Assembly: GCA_947259275.1 (NCBI GenBank)
Contig: CAMYMH010000006.1
Span: forward strand, 1-64,000
DNA from: an uncultured Acidimicrobiaceae bacterium
GTDB lineage: Bacteria > Actinomycetota > Acidimicrobiia > Spongiisociales > SHLN01
Direction: 5' to 3'
Length of the DNA: 64,000 bases
The position numbers were made by a program, and so were the translations under genes. Shown here in pieces: positions 9,074-19,351 of the stretch. Every line of letters begins with the position of its first letter. Within the stretch, counting starts at the first letter, position 1. The notes under the pieces are model-generated. The model had not been told where the DNA came from. It did no database searches and saw nothing but the letters and a program-made list of their open reading frames with translations.

Positions 9074-9083
9074 GCCCACCACA

Positions 9084-9116
9084 ATGCACGCACCCACCAG
9101 CATCGGTATTACTTAG
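9084..9116 (+). CDS. candidate leader peptide of the cimA attenuator
   Basis: ATG 9084 to TAG 9116 encodes the decapeptide MHAPTSIGIT. Two of ten codons are Ile (ATC, ATT) and two are Thr, which fits control by isoleucine, the end product of the citramalate pathway. It is followed immediately by a 9-bp hairpin and a terminator. A peptide this short cannot be confirmed from sequence alone. Confidence 0.4.
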   Translation: MHAPTSIGIT

Positions 9117-9171
9117 CGCATACGTCCCCACGCGTATGCGCCGCTGCCCTTCGGAAACCCGGAGGGTTTTT
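9116..9171 (+). terminator. candidate attenuator: hairpin plus intrinsic terminator before cimA
   Basis: A first perfect stem pairs GCGCATACG (9116-9124) with CGTATGCGC (9133-9141). A second stem pairs CCCTTCGG (9147-9154) with CCGGAGGG (9159-9166), one G-U pair, 4-base loop, and is followed by five T (9167-9171). The cimA ribosome binding site GAAAGGAG follows directly, so this terminator lies inside the cimA leader. I could not define the competing antiterminator pairing. Confidence 0.6.
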
Positions 9172-9189
9172 CATTGAAAGGAGAACGGC

Positions 9190-10746
9190 ATGGTCGAGAT
9201 CTACGACACGACCCTGCGCGATGGCACCCAACTGGAAGGTATCAGCCTGACGGTCGAGGAGAAGCTACGGGTTGCCACGCTCCTCGACGAACTCGGAGTT
9301 CACTACATCGAGGGCGGCTGGCCGGGAGCCCTGCCCAAAGATACCGAGTTCTTCGCCCGGGCAGAGAAGGAGCTCGACCTCGGATCCTCAACGTTGGTCG
9401 CGTTCGGTTCGACGCGACGCGCCGACGCCGAGGCCGCCTCCGATCCGCAGCTCGAGGCACTCCTCGACGCCAACACCGAGGTGATCTGCGTCGTTGGCAA
9501 GTCGTGGGACTACCACGTAACTGAGGCCCTCCGCACCACCCTCGAAGAGGGCCTCGCCATGGTGACCGACACCGTCACCTTCCTCAAGAACGAAGGGAAA
9601 CGGGTCTTTTTCGACGCCGAGCACTTCTTCGACGGCTTCACCAACAGCCCGGATTACGCCCTCTCGGTGGCTGCCGCGGCTGCGGCCGCCGGCGCCGAAC
9701 GAGTCATCCTGTGTGACACCAACGGAGGCGGCCTCCCGTCATCGATCGGGGCTGCGGTGGAGGCAACCCGCGCGGCAATTCCCGATGCGGTCCTCGGGAT
9801 CCACACCCACAACGACTCGGGCTGTGCGGTTGCCAACACACTGGCCGCCGTTGCCGCCGGCGCGGTTCAGGTTCAAGGTTGCATCAACGGCTACGGCGAG
9901 CGCACCGGCAACGCCGACCTGTGCACGGTGCTGCCCGATCTAGTTCTCAAGCTCGGGATCGAGGCGATACCCAAGGAACGACTCACCCGCCTCACCACCA
10001 TCTCGCACCTGATCGCCGACCTCGTCAACATCACCGTCGACCCGCACCACCCCTATGTCGGGACCTCGGCCTTCGCCCACAAGGCCGGGCTTCACACTTC
10101 GGCGCTCGCCCGGCGCTCGGACGCCTATGAGCACATCAGCCCCTCCGATGTAGGAAACACCACCCGAATGGTGGTCTCGGAGATGGCGGGCCGTTCAACC
10201 GTTCTCGGCAAAGCCCGCGAGCACGGCCTGGATCTCGACGACGACACCGCAGCCTCCATCCTTGCCACCGTCAAGGAACTCGAAGCCAAGGGCTACCAGA
10301 TCGAAGCGGCCGACGGCACCTTCGAGCTGCTGGTGCGCCAGGCAACCGGCTGGACTCAGCCGTTCTTCGAGCTGGAATCGTTTCGCGTGTTTACCGAGCG
10401 GCGCCGGGATGGAGATGTCGTGGCCGAGGCCACCATCAAAGTTCACGTCGGAGGCGAGCGAGTGGTCGCCACCGCCGAGGGCGACGGGCCGGTCAACGCG
10501 CTCGACCGGGCTCTGCGCCAGGCCCTGGCCAGCGCCTACCCCGACGTCGAGCACCTGCGCCTCACCGACTACCGGGTCCGGGTGCTCGATCCCGCCGCTG
10601 GAACCGCCGCCGTCACCCGGGTGCTGCTGGAAATGAGCGACGGCCGGGAGGCCTGGGGAACCATCGGCGTGCACGAGAACATCATCGAGGCCTCGTGGGA
10701 GGCAGTGGCCGACGGAGTTGTGGTCGGCCTGTTGCGGCTGACCTGA
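9190..10746 (+). CDS. cimA: (R)-citramalate synthase
   Basis: Predicted 518 aa. It condenses acetyl-CoA with pyruvate to citramalate, the first step of the threonine-independent isoleucine route. The N-terminal HMGL-like TIM barrel opens with EIYDTTLRDGTQLEGIS and continues EGGWPGALPKD, which is typical of CimA rather than LeuA. The metal-binding GIHTHNDSG lies near residue 205. The C-terminal third (about 385-518) is the LeuA-type allosteric domain, so feedback inhibition is likely. A good ribosome binding site (AAAGGAG) precedes the ATG. The next gene starts one base after the stop. 2-Isopropylmalate synthase is the main alternative, but the WPGALPKD motif argues against it. Confidence 0.92.
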   Translation: MVEIYDTTLRDGTQLEGISLTVEEKLRVATLLDELGVHYIEGGWPGALPKDTEFFARAEKELDLGSSTLVAFGSTRRADAEAASDPQLEALLDANTEVICVVGKSWDYHVTEALRTTLEEGLAMVTDTVTFLKNEGKRVFFDAEHFFDGFTNSPDYALSVAAAAAAAGAERVILCDTNGGGLPSSIGAAVEATRAAIPDAVLGIHTHNDSGCAVANTLAAVAAGAVQVQGCINGYGERTGNADLCTVLPDLVLKLGIEAIPKERLTRLTTISHLIADLVNITVDPHHPYVGTSAFAHKAGLHTSALARRSDAYEHISPSDVGNTTRMVVSEMAGRSTVLGKAREHGLDLDDDTAASILATVKELEAKGYQIEAADGTFELLVRQATGWTQPFFELESFRVFTERRRDGDVVAEATIKVHVGGERVVATAEGDGPVNALDRALRQALASAYPDVEHLRLTDYRVRVLDPAAGTAAVTRVLLEMSDGREAWGTIGVHENIIEASWEAVADGVVVGLLRLT

Positions 10747-10747
10747 C

Positions 10748-11485
10748 ATGTTCCTCGGGACGGCGGCCAACGTCGCCACCGTGCTGATCGGATCGACCAT
10801 CGGTGCGATTGCGGGTGCCCGGTTCCCGGAGCGGGTCCGCTCGACGGTGATGGCCGCGCTCGGGTTGCTAACGCTCGCCATTGGCTTTCGCGACTCGCTC
10901 AAAGCGACCGACTTCATTCCCATCCTGGCTGCCGTCCTTGCCGGCGGAGTCATCGGGGAGCTGATTCGCATCGAGCAGGGCCTCGAGTGGCTCGGAGATC
11001 GCTTGCGGGATCGTTTCGCCGGCGGGCACGAGATGCCGACCATCGATCCCGAGCTGCCGGAGGCGGCCACCGATGACCTCCCGACAGAGGTCAGAAGCCG
11101 CTTCGCCGAGGGATTCGTGGTTTCCTCACTCGTCTTCTGCGTCGGGCCGCTCACCGTGCTCGGAAGCATCAACGACGGGCTCGGCGACCCCGAGTTGTTG
11201 TATATCAAGGCCGGATTGGACGGTTTCGCCTCGGTTGCCTTTGCCGCCGTCTATGGGTGGGGCGTTGCCATGTCGGCGATGGTCGTGCTCGTCGTGCAGG
11301 GTGGGATCGCCGGATTGTCGGCACTGCTGGGCGACTTCTTGTCGGACACATCTCTCGACGCCCTGGCATCGGCGGGCGGCATTCTGTTGATTGGGGTGGC
11401 GCTCCGGCTGCTCGATCTCAAGCGGATCCGGGTCGGCAACTTGCTCCCGGCCCTGGTGCTGGCTCCCCTCTTCACTGCCCTCTAA
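10748..11485 (+). CDS. DUF554 family membrane protein
   Basis: Predicted 245 aa, mostly hydrophobic, with about six or seven membrane segments. The glycine-rich opening (LGTAANVATVLIGSTIGAIAG) and the central FVVSSLVFCVGPLTVLGSINDGL are hallmarks of DUF554. The function is not established. It starts one base after cimA, so it is probably translated with it. Its 3' end overlaps the convergent Nudix gene by 14 bases. Confidence 0.85.
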   Translation: MFLGTAANVATVLIGSTIGAIAGARFPERVRSTVMAALGLLTLAIGFRDSLKATDFIPILAAVLAGGVIGELIRIEQGLEWLGDRLRDRFAGGHEMPTIDPELPEAATDDLPTEVRSRFAEGFVVSSLVFCVGPLTVLGSINDGLGDPELLYIKAGLDGFASVAFAAVYGWGVAMSAMVVLVVQGGIAGLSALLGDFLSDTSLDALASAGGILLIGVALRLLDLKRIRVGNLLPALVLAPLFTAL

Positions 11486-12017
11486 TCACCGCCAGGAGCG
11501 ACCGCATGATGGCGGCGGAGGCACCCCACAGCACCTCGCCCTCCACCTCGATGAACCAGAGCTGGTGGCCGGACCAGTTCTCCGTGCGCCATCGGTCCTC
11601 GTTCAGGAAATGGTGGAGCGGGGGCACCATCGTCGCGGCCACCTCGGCTGGATCCGGGACCAGCTTGGGAACCCTGTCGAGCCGACCAACCACCGGTGCC
11701 ACCACCACATCGAAGCGATTGGTCGAGACCGGTTCCAGGAACCCAAGCGGCGTTACCTGATGCGCCTGGATGCCGACCTCCTCGTCGGCCTCCCGCAAAG
11801 CCGCCGCCAGTACCGAGTTGTCGATCGGGTCGATTTTCCCGCCCGGGAAGGCCAGCTGACCAGGATGTGACGGCATGTGATCGGGGCGCTTGGTAATCAC
11901 CACCCTCACCACATCGGACTGGTCTTCAAACAACGGAACGAGCACCGCCGCGGTGGCCGGGCGGTCGCCGTAATGGTCGGCCGGCAGATCGGAGAGCGTG
12001 TCCCAAAGCGAAGCCAT
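11472..12017 (-). CDS. Nudix hydrolase, CoA-pyrophosphatase (NudL) type
   Basis: Predicted 181 aa. The segment ITKRPDHMPSHPGQLAFPGG (41-60) is the UPF0035 motif that marks CoA diphosphatases. It runs into a Nudix box ending LREADEEVG (74-82) with the two catalytic Glu. The family cleaves CoA or related nucleoside diphosphates. The start ATG 12017 lies beside a repeat block. Substrate is inferred from the motif only. Confidence 0.85.
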   Translation of the reverse strand: MASLWDTLSDLPADHYGDRPATAAVLVPLFEDQSDVVRVVITKRPDHMPSHPGQLAFPGGKIDPIDNSVLAAALREADEEVGIQAHQVTPLGFLEPVSTNRFDVVVAPVVGRLDRVPKLVPDPAEVAATMVPPLHHFLNEDRWRTENWSGHQLWFIEVEGEVLWGASAAIMRSLLAVIRGQ

Positions 12018-12030
12018 CGAAGAAGACTAG

Positions 12031-12112
12031 AGCCAGTCCCAAGACCCAAGAACAAAGACCCAAGAATGGGCTTCATTTCTTGGGACTGGCGACTTGGGAC
12101 ATGGGACTCCAT
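12031..12112. repeat. CCCAAGAC/GACTTGGGA palindromic repeat block
   Basis: The left half reads AGTCCCAAGACCCAAGA and the right half TTGGGACTGGCGACTTGGGA, so the block can fold into a long imperfect hairpin. It lies between the divergent Nudix and acetyltransferase genes. The same words recur at 34,825-34,990 and 40,298-40,371. Confidence 0.75.
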
Positions 12113-12125
12113 ATATGCTTCTCCA

Positions 12126-12758
12126 ATGCCTCGACCGCAGCCGACAGGAGGGAGTCCGGGAACGCTGACCGGCGCCTCCCGGTTCACGCCGCGGCTCGAG
12201 ATGCGGCCGTTTCGCCGGCGCGACCTCGACGCCCTGGTAGATGCGGCCGCCGACTCGCTCTCAGACCTCAGCAAGTGGCTCCCGTGGGCCCACTCGGGGT
12301 ACGGGCGACGCGACGCCTTGGTGTTTCTGCGCGATTCGGTTTCGGCGTGGGGTGAGGGCCGGGCCTTCGACTTCACGATCCGGTATCTCGACAGGCCCGG
12401 GTTCCACGTCGGAAACGTATCCGCTTGGTTCATCTCGCGCCAATCGCGAGTGGGCGAGGTCGGATACTGGATCCGGTCGAGCGAAACCGGCAAGGGAGTG
12501 GCCACCGAAGCAACTGCCCGCATTCTGGCCGTCGCCTTCGACGAACTCCGCCTCCACCGGGTGGTCCTGCGCATCGCCGTCGGCAACCGGGGTAGCGAGC
12601 GGGTCGCAGAGAAGCTCGGCTTCACCCGCGAAGGCCTGCTGCGCCAGGAGCTACAGGTGAATGGTGTCTGGATGGATCACTCCATCTGGGGAATCCTCGA
12701 AGAGGAGTACCGGAACTTGAGGCCCGAGTACGCCGACGAAGGCTGGCTGACGGCATAG
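12126..12758 (+). CDS. GNAT acetyltransferase, RimJ/RimL type
   Basis: Predicted 210 aa from ATG 12126; the frame extends upstream only through repeat sequence. The opening strand LEMRPFRRRDLDALVDA, the acetyl-CoA loop region VGYWIRSSETGKGVATEA and the C-terminal VAEKLGFTREGLLRQ are typical of enzymes that acetylate protein N-termini such as those of ribosomal proteins. HSIWGILEEEYR resembles the RimJ ending. The actual target is unknown. Confidence 0.85.
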   Translation: MPRPQPTGGSPGTLTGASRFTPRLEMRPFRRRDLDALVDAAADSLSDLSKWLPWAHSGYGRRDALVFLRDSVSAWGEGRAFDFTIRYLDRPGFHVGNVSAWFISRQSRVGEVGYWIRSSETGKGVATEATARILAVAFDELRLHRVVLRIAVGNRGSERVAEKLGFTREGLLRQELQVNGVWMDHSIWGILEEEYRNLRPEYADEGWLTA

Positions 12759-12778
12759 ACACGGGAGACTTCGGGATC

Positions 12779-12832
12779 GTTACCCGTTTCCCGAGGGAAC
12801 AACCTCGACTCCTCTGTCGAGAGCCGGGTAAC
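12779..12832. repeat. nested inverted repeat, possible terminator
   Basis: The outer stem is GTTACCCG (12779-12786) with CGGGTAAC (12825-12832). Inside are TTCCC/GGGAA (12788-12799) and CTCGAC/GTCGAG (12804-12821). Flanking ACGGGAGAC words repeat on both sides. It follows the acetyltransferase stop by about 20 bases. Confidence 0.6.
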
Positions 12833-12859
12833 GGGAGACGAGAACGCACACAAAAGAGA

Positions 12860-12881
12860 GGCGCCCGCGAGCGCCCCTTTT
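12860..12881 (+). terminator. candidate terminator of the acetyltransferase gene
   Basis: GGCGC (12860-12864) pairs with GCGCC (12871-12875) and is followed by CCTTTT. The stem is short. Confidence 0.45.
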
Positions 12882-12907
12882 CCCAGATGCAAAGCCGCAG
12901 TTGGCAT

Positions 12908-12940
12908 GAAGAAGACCGGCGCAAAGCGCCGGCCTTCTTC
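12908..12940. terminator. bidirectional terminator between the acetyltransferase and groEL genes
   Basis: A 15-base arm GAAGAAGACCGGCGC pairs with GCGCCGGCCTTCTTC around an AAA loop, with a single A-C mismatch. A second small hairpin GAACTC-GAA-GAGTTC (12945-12959) lies just before the groEL stop. The position between convergent genes and the stem strength make a shared terminator likely. Confidence 0.75.
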
Positions 12941-12959
12941 CAGGGAACTCGAAGAGTTC

Positions 12960-14606
<1,647 letters not shown>

Positions 14607-14894
14607 CTAGCCGATGACCGCGAGCACGTCGCGGGAGGACAGGATCAAGAAGTCCTGGCCTTCGAATTTGATCTCGGTGCCGCCGTACTTCGAATACACG
14701 ACGACGTCGCCTTGCTTCACGTCCACCGGGACGCGCTCTCCGTCCTGGAAGTCACCGGGGCCCACGGCCAGAACGTCGCCGAGCTGTGGCTTCTCCTTGG
14801 CCGTGTCTGGGATCACCAGACCGGATGGGGTGGTTGCGGTGTCATCTTCCTTGGGTTTTACGATGATGCGGTCGCCTAACGGCTGCAGCTTCAT
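14607..14894 (-). CDS. groS: co-chaperonin GroES (10 kDa)
   Basis: Predicted 95 aa from ATG 14894 ([14 protein letters not shown]), behind AAAGGAGGGG. GroES caps the GroEL ring; the mobile-loop region ([18 protein letters not shown]) and the [12 protein letters not shown] strand are typical. An upstream ATG in frame (14948) lies inside the promoter/CIRCE region and is rejected. Confidence 0.97.
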   Translation of the reverse strand: MKLQPLGDRIIVKPKEDDTATTPSGLVIPDTAKEKPQLGDVLAVGPGDFQDGERVPVDVKQGDVVVYSKYGGTEIKFEGQDFLILSSRDVLAVIG

Positions 14895-14908
14895 GCGGTT
14901 CCCCTCCT

Positions 14909-14935
14909 TTAGCACTCGATACTTACGAGCGCTAA
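14909..14935. promoter_or_regulatory. CIRCE operator (HrcA binding site)
   Basis: TTAGCACTC, nine bases, GAGCGCTAA: one mismatch from the consensus TTAGCACTC-N9-GAGTGCTAA. It lies between the promoter and the groES ribosome binding site, so HrcA repression of groESL under non-stress conditions is expected. A separate half-site GAGTGCTAA is at 14956-14964. Confidence 0.92.
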
Positions 14936-14948
14936 ATATAGCAGTCAA
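14920..14948 (-). promoter_or_regulatory. groESL promoter
   Basis: On the minus strand TTGACT (14948-14943) and TAAGTA (14925-14920) are 17 bases apart, and the -10 lies inside the CIRCE spacer, so HrcA binding would block it. TATATT (14940-14935) is an alternative -10. Confidence 0.55.
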
Positions 14949-14989
14949 ACCGCGCGAGTGCTAAGTCTTTTTGTACGAGTTTTGGATAG

Positions 14990-15180
14990 GTCGCCAACCG
15001 CGAACCGCCGACCGCCGACCGCCGACCGCTCAGGAAACTATCTGGGTCTGGCGACCGGCACCAGGCATCCGGCATCCGGCATCCGGCATCCGGCAAAGCG
15101 CTCCCACCACGACCGGATGCCGGAAAGCGAGCGCCGCGAGCGCCGGATACCGGAAAGCGAGCGCCGCGAGCGCCGGATAC
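14990..15180. repeat. mixed intergenic repeat block (CCGACCG, CATCCGG and 30-bp direct repeats)
   Basis: Between the groES promoter and the tsaD stop lie CCGACCG words in tandem, four CATCCGG units (about 15,066-15,093), and a 30-base unit starting CCGGAAAGCGAGCGCCGCG present twice up to the tsaD stop. GGATGCCGG after the array is inverted relative to CCGGCATCC. No gene was seen here. Confidence 0.75.
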
Positions 15181-16188
15181 CTACAGCGTCAACCCCGCGT
15201 CGACATCACTCCCGAAATCGCTAATTTCCCCACGTCCGAGTTTGTGGGCGCCGACGACGGCGATCATTGCGCCGTTATCCGTGCACAGGTCGCGGGGGGG
15301 AACGAACAGGGCTACTCCGCGCCGGTCGGCTTCCTCCTGGAGCCGGTGGCGCAAGCGTGAATTGGCCATCACCCCTCCCCCGCCGCCGACCACCTTGACT
15401 CCGGAGGCGTCGACCGCGTTGAAAGTCTTGTCGACCAACACGTCAACGATCGCCTCCTGCAGCGAAGCGGCTACATCCGGGATCGGTGGCAGCGTTCCTG
15501 CATCACGGTGTTCGCGAACATAGGTGATGAGCGACGTCTTCAGACCGGAGAACGAGAAGTCATACGGCCGGTCCGGCAGGGCACGGGGAAACGCAATCGC
15601 GGCCGGATCCCCGTCGGCGGCCTCCCGATCGATGGCGGGACCACCCGGATATCCGAGTCCGAGAAATCGTGCAGTCTTGTCGAGGGCTTCACCGGCCGCG
15701 TCGTCGATGGTACTCCCGAGAACCTCATAGTTGCCCCAATCCTTCATGTGCACCACCTGGCTGTGGCCGCCCGATGCAAGCAGCACCACCGCCGGCGGGG
15801 CAAAGGCTGGATCGCCGAGGAGCGGGGCATATAGGTGTCCCTCCATGTGATTGACGCCGATGAACGGTTTTCCGAGCGCCCAGGCGAGCGACTTGGCGAA
15901 GGTGAAACCAACCACCAGGGCTCCTACCAGCCCGGGGCCCTGCGTAGCCGCAATCGCGTCCAGGTCGGTTTGATGCACGCCGGCCTCCGAGAGCGCCCGG
16001 TGGGTCAGGTGCCGTACCGACTCAACGTGCGCCCGGGCCGCAACCTCGGGAACCACACCGCCAAAGCGGGCATGGATGTCTACTTGCGATGCCAGCACGT
16101 TCGCCCGCATTTCGTGACCGGCAACGACACCGAGCCCGGTCTCGTCACAGCTGGTCTCGATGCCGAGCACCACCGGCGTTCCGCTCAC
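15181..16188 (-). CDS. tsaD: tRNA N6-adenosine threonylcarbamoyltransferase TsaD
   Basis: Predicted 335 aa. It transfers threonylcarbamoyl to A37 of ANN-decoding tRNAs. Key features are IETSCDETG (10-18), the metal-binding HMEGH (114-118) and the actin-like ATPase fold, ending in the CTDNGAMIA motif. It is the last gene of a tight run; its start overlaps the rimI stop by 4 bases. TsaB and TsaE, its partners, are two and three genes upstream. Confidence 0.96.
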   Translation of the reverse strand: MSGTPVVLGIETSCDETGLGVVAGHEMRANVLASQVDIHARFGGVVPEVAARAHVESVRHLTHRALSEAGVHQTDLDAIAATQGPGLVGALVVGFTFAKSLAWALGKPFIGVNHMEGHLYAPLLGDPAFAPPAVVLLASGGHSQVVHMKDWGNYEVLGSTIDDAAGEALDKTARFLGLGYPGGPAIDREAADGDPAAIAFPRALPDRPYDFSFSGLKTSLITYVREHRDAGTLPPIPDVAASLQEAIVDVLVDKTFNAVDASGVKVVGGGGGVMANSRLRHRLQEEADRRGVALFVPPRDLCTDNGAMIAVVGAHKLGRGEISDFGSDVDAGLTL

Positions 16189-16682
16189 GATGCCTCCTGC
16201 CGAATGGAGGCAAGCGTTTGCTGGTAGTCAACAGAATCGATGTCAATCGCCCACATCACCACTGCATCCTCCGTCGTGTAATACCCCTTGCGGCGACCGG
16301 CGGGCTCAAACCCGAATTTGCGATACAGCTCGAGCGCGGCCGCATTCGACTCCCGAACCTCGAGGGTCAAATGTCGGGCCCCGTTCGCCCGCGCCATGTC
16401 GATGAGGTCCACCAAAAGTCGCGAGGCCAACCCTTGCTCTCGATAGCCGGGCGCTACCGCCAGCGTCACCAGGTGAGCGTCCTCACCAACCAGCATGATG
16501 CCCCCGTAGCCGCAGATGTGTTCACCATCCAGAGCGGCCACATACCGCCGGCTCGGTTGAGAAATCTCCTCCGTGAACAGCGCTCGCGACCACGGCTCGA
16601 CGAAGGAGGCGGCCTCGACGACGGCCACCTCATCGAGATCGGCTTCGTCCAACGGGCGCAAGCTGATGTTCAGTCGGGCCAC
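16185..16682 (-). CDS. rimI: ribosomal protein S18-alanine N-acetyltransferase RimI
   Basis: Predicted 165 aa GNAT protein. The acetyl-CoA loop VAPGYREQGLASRLL and the C-terminal NAAALELYRKFGFEPAGRRKGYY are the RimI pattern. It lies between tsaB and tsaD, the usual actinobacterial place. It overlaps tsaB by 13 bases, so the two are probably coupled. S18 as the target follows from the family. Confidence 0.93.
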   Translation of the reverse strand: MARLNISLRPLDEADLDEVAVVEAASFVEPWSRALFTEEISQPSRRYVAALDGEHICGYGGIMLVGEDAHLVTLAVAPGYREQGLASRLLVDLIDMARANGARHLTLEVRESNAAALELYRKFGFEPAGRRKGYYTTEDAVVMWAIDIDSVDYQQTLASIRQEAS

Positions 16683-17377
16683 CCTGCCTCCTGACGGTAG
16701 TCCTTCCAGTTGATGGTAACGTCCGGCTCTCGCAGATAGAGCGGCCGCACGTCATCGGGAGCCGGCAGATCTCCTTTCGCCATTCGGGCCACTGCCAGTT
16801 CGAGTAGCACGTCGGCGCTCGGCCAGCGGGGACGGCCAACCTTGACCCGGTGGATCCCGCGCAGGGTGCCGGCGGGAAGCGTCTGGTGGTCGCCGACCAC
16901 CAGCGTGTCCTCGGCGGTTGCGTCGAGCAAACCGGCGAAACCCTTCGGGTTCACCACTTCGGGGGCGCCATCTCTGATCACACCACCTGGAACCGGGCGG
17001 TACGGAGCCGTCGCCACTTCGTTTCGCCGCACGTCAACCACCGGCCAGATGATCCGCCGGCCGGTCGCGGCCCGAAACGCCAGCGCATCGAGCGACGAGA
17101 GACCCACGAGCTGGGCACCGGTGGCGGCCGCCACTCCCTGAGCGGTGGCCAGGCCGGCACGAATGCCGGTGAAGAGCCCCGGACCAACATCCACGACCAC
17201 GGCGTCGAGCTCTCGTGGCGTCCAGCCGACCTGCTGAAAGCAGTAGTCCATCGCGGCGACCAGGAACCTAACGTGGCCCCGCCGATCAACCTGCAGCGAC
17301 ATCGCAAGCAGGGCATCATCGGTACCCAGCGCTACCGACGAGGCGGGAGTGGCCGTCTCGATGGCGAGAATATTCAC
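16670..17377 (-). CDS. tsaB: tRNA threonylcarbamoyladenosine biosynthesis protein TsaB
   Basis: Predicted 235 aa. It is a non-catalytic TsaD paralogue that holds the t6A complex together. The N-terminus NILAIETATPASSVAL and the glycine-rich VVVDVGPGLFTGIRAGLA match TsaB, and the HxxxH metal site of TsaD is absent as expected. The start overlaps the tsaE stop by 4 bases. Confidence 0.95.
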   Translation of the reverse strand: MNILAIETATPASSVALGTDDALLAMSLQVDRRGHVRFLVAAMDYCFQQVGWTPRELDAVVVDVGPGLFTGIRAGLATAQGVAAATGAQLVGLSSLDALAFRAATGRRIIWPVVDVRRNEVATAPYRPVPGGVIRDGAPEVVNPKGFAGLLDATAEDTLVVGDHQTLPAGTLRGIHRVKVGRPRWPSADVLLELAVARMAKGDLPAPDDVRPLYLREPDVTINWKDYRQEAGWPD

Positions 17378-17829
17378 TGTTGGACTTCCTGGAGTGGGCG
17401 CGTGACCCAGTTGCCATGCGGGACCAATTGGATCCGGCGATGCTCACCATCCTCGATCCGAAGGCTGACCACGAGGTGATTGGCAGGCATCCACTGCTCA
17501 ATGGCGGTGCCCCACTCCACCGCCAGCACGCCTTCGGCCGACGCCTCGGTGAGCTCGAGGTCCTCGATTTCGGCCATTGTCTCCAGTCGGTAGACGTCGG
17601 CATGGGTTAGCGGCAGGAGCCCGGGATAGGTCCGCATGAGGATGAAGGTTGGGCTGGTGATCGGCTCGTCGACGCCGAGACCCTCAGCCAATCCGGCCAC
17701 GAAGGTGGTCTTGCCTGCTCCCAGCTCGCCGTCGATGAGCACTACATCTCCCGCCCAGAGGAGGCCGGCGAGGCGCCGGCCAACGGCCATCGTCTCGGCG
17801 GGGGTTTCGCACAAGATGTCGACGCTCAA
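17374..17829 (-). CDS. tsaE: tRNA threonylcarbamoyladenosine biosynthesis ATPase TsaE
   Basis: Predicted 151 aa P-loop protein. Walker A is GELGAGKTT (34-42), and the family signature SPTFILMRTYPG follows. It powers turnover of the TsaBD complex. It overlaps its neighbours by 4 bases on both sides. Confidence 0.95.
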   Translation of the reverse strand: MSVDILCETPAETMAVGRRLAGLLWAGDVVLIDGELGAGKTTFVAGLAEGLGVDEPITSPTFILMRTYPGLLPLTHADVYRLETMAEIEDLELTEASAEGVLAVEWGTAIEQWMPANHLVVSLRIEDGEHRRIQLVPHGNWVTRPLQEVQQ

Positions 17830-18452
17830 GAGAACAGCTCGATCTGTTGGGGTACGGACGGCTCCGGAGGTGCAGGCGCCGGCTGCTGCTCGATGACTTG
17901 AACCGCCAGTTGCAGATCGCCAACCATCTCCTCAACCACGCGCTCCCCGTTTCGGAGGGCGGCGGCCGGGTGAAACGTTGGCACAACGTGGCGGCCCCAC
18001 CATGGATACGCCTGGCCGCGCATCCGGGTGATGCCGACCTGGGTCTTGAGAAGCAGCTTGGTTGAGAAGTTGCCGAGCGTGACCACCACCGCCGGGTCGA
18101 TGAGTTTGATCTGCTCGATCAGGTAGCCCTTGCAGGCGTCAATCTCGTCCGGCCGGGGGTCACGATTCCCGGGCGGACGGCACTTCACCACATTGGAGAT
18201 ATACACCTCGGGACGCGTCAGCCCGACTCGCTCCAATAGGGTTGACAGCAGCTGACCGGACCGGCCGACGAACGGAAGGCCCTGCTCGTCCTCGTGCTGG
18301 CCGGGGCCCTCCCCAATGAACATGAGATCGGCATCGGTCGCCCCGGCTCCGAAGACCACCGTCTTGCGACCCTCGTGCAGCCGACAATCCACGCAGATGG
18401 ATGCTTGTTTCTCTAGCAGCCGGAGTTTGGCTGCGGGGTCTTCGCTCGTCAT
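17826..18452 (-). CDS. type-4 (family 4) uracil-DNA glycosylase, iron-sulfur
   Basis: Predicted 208 aa. It removes uracil from DNA. The active-site segment [14 protein letters not shown] (45-58) and the second motif [10 protein letters not shown] are those of family 4. Four cysteines (C20, C23, C91, C107) are placed to bind a 4Fe-4S cluster. It sits inside the alr-tsaE run, overlapping both neighbours by 4 bases. Confidence 0.93.
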   Translation of the reverse strand: MTSEDPAAKLRLLEKQASICVDCRLHEGRKTVVFGAGATDADLMFIGEGPGQHEDEQGLPFVGRSGQLLSTLLERVGLTRPEVYISNVVKCRPPGNRDPRPDEIDACKGYLIEQIKLIDPAVVVTLGNFSTKLLLKTQVGITRMRGQAYPWWGRHVVPTFHPAAALRNGERVVEEMVGDLQLAVQVIEQQPAPAPPEPSVPQQIELFS

Positions 18453-19351
18453 CCCTCTTCCTCGGTGGCGGCCGTGAGCGCCGCCGCGATGGCATCGCCC
18501 ACCGCCACAAATGCCGCTTCGCCCACTGCGTCGAGATCTGCTACTGCTTCGCCGCAGGAGACCGCAAAAGCGACGTCGCCATCATATCGAGTGTGGCCCG
18601 GCCGAATGCAGGCCGCGATCGCGTCCTGAGCCCGCACCGCCAGGCGCAGCAAGTCGTTTCGATCGATCCGGGTGTCGGTGGCGACCACCACCAGCGTGGT
18701 GTTCTCGAGCGGAGCCGGAGGCCCGGCCGGAGGACCCGGCCGAGGCGAGCCCCCGGTGAGAGCCACACCATCGAGGGTGAACACATCACCAACTGCGTTC
18801 ACCACCGCCAGTGCACCCACCACCGCCTGCCCGCCGACGGTGTTTTCAACGGATATGCTGGCCGAGCCCACCCCGCCGGCTTGCATGTTCTCAGTCCCGC
18901 GCCAACCGGCGACCAACGCCCCGGTACCTGCCCCCACCGCCCCCATAGGTACCGGCGCGTCGCCGGCGGCCGCATAGGCAGCCGCGCCATCATTCGGACC
19001 CGGCCGGGCGGCCGGATCGCCGGCCAGGAGGTCGTAGATGACCGCGGCCGGAACGATCGGAACCGGCCCCCGCGGAGTCTCGTGGCCGCGGCCCTCGGCC
19101 TCGAGGGCGCGGACCACGCCATCGGCGGCCGCCAGCCCGAAGGCGCTCCCGCCGGTCAGGACGATCGCCTGGATCTCTTCTATCCGCATCCCCGGCGCCA
19201 GCAAGGCCAGCTCGCGGCTTCCGGGAGCGGCACCACGGACCTCGGCGACCACGCGATTCGGCTCGGGAAGTGTCACTACGGTGACGCCGGTGCGCCCGAC
19301 CGGATCGGTCCAATGACCGACCCGGATGCCGGGAACCGAGGTGAGAGTCAT
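18449..19351 (-). CDS. P1 (S58, DmpA-type) aminopeptidase family protein
   Basis: Predicted 300 aa from ATG 19351, which overlaps the alr stop as ATGA; the longer frame to 19429 is rejected. The opening [17 protein letters not shown], the [18 protein letters not shown] helix and the [10 protein letters not shown] strand are family signatures. These are Ntn-type autoprocessing peptidases, some specific for D- or beta-amino acids. Location beside alanine racemase hints at D-amino-acid or cell-wall peptide metabolism, but this is inference. Confidence 0.88.
   Translation of the reverse strand: MTLTSVPGIRVGHWTDPVGRTGVTVVTLPEPNRVVAEVRGAAPGSRELALLAPGMRIEEIQAIVLTGGSAFGLAAADGVVRALEAEGRGHETPRGPVPIVPAAVIYDLLAGDPAARPGPNDGAAAYAAAGDAPVPMGAVGAGTGALVAGWRGTENMQAGGVGSASISVENTVGGQAVVGALAVVNAVGDVFTLDGVALTGGSPRPGPPAGPPAPLENTTLVVVATDTRIDRNDLLRLAVRAQDAIAACIRPGHTRYDGDVAFAVSCGEAVADLDAVGEAAFVAVGDAIAAALTAATEEEG

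Noticed and set aside
15000-15360. Plus-strand frames running from the repeat block into tsaD
   Set aside because: They read repeat words and the antisense of tsaD; no start signal or motif.
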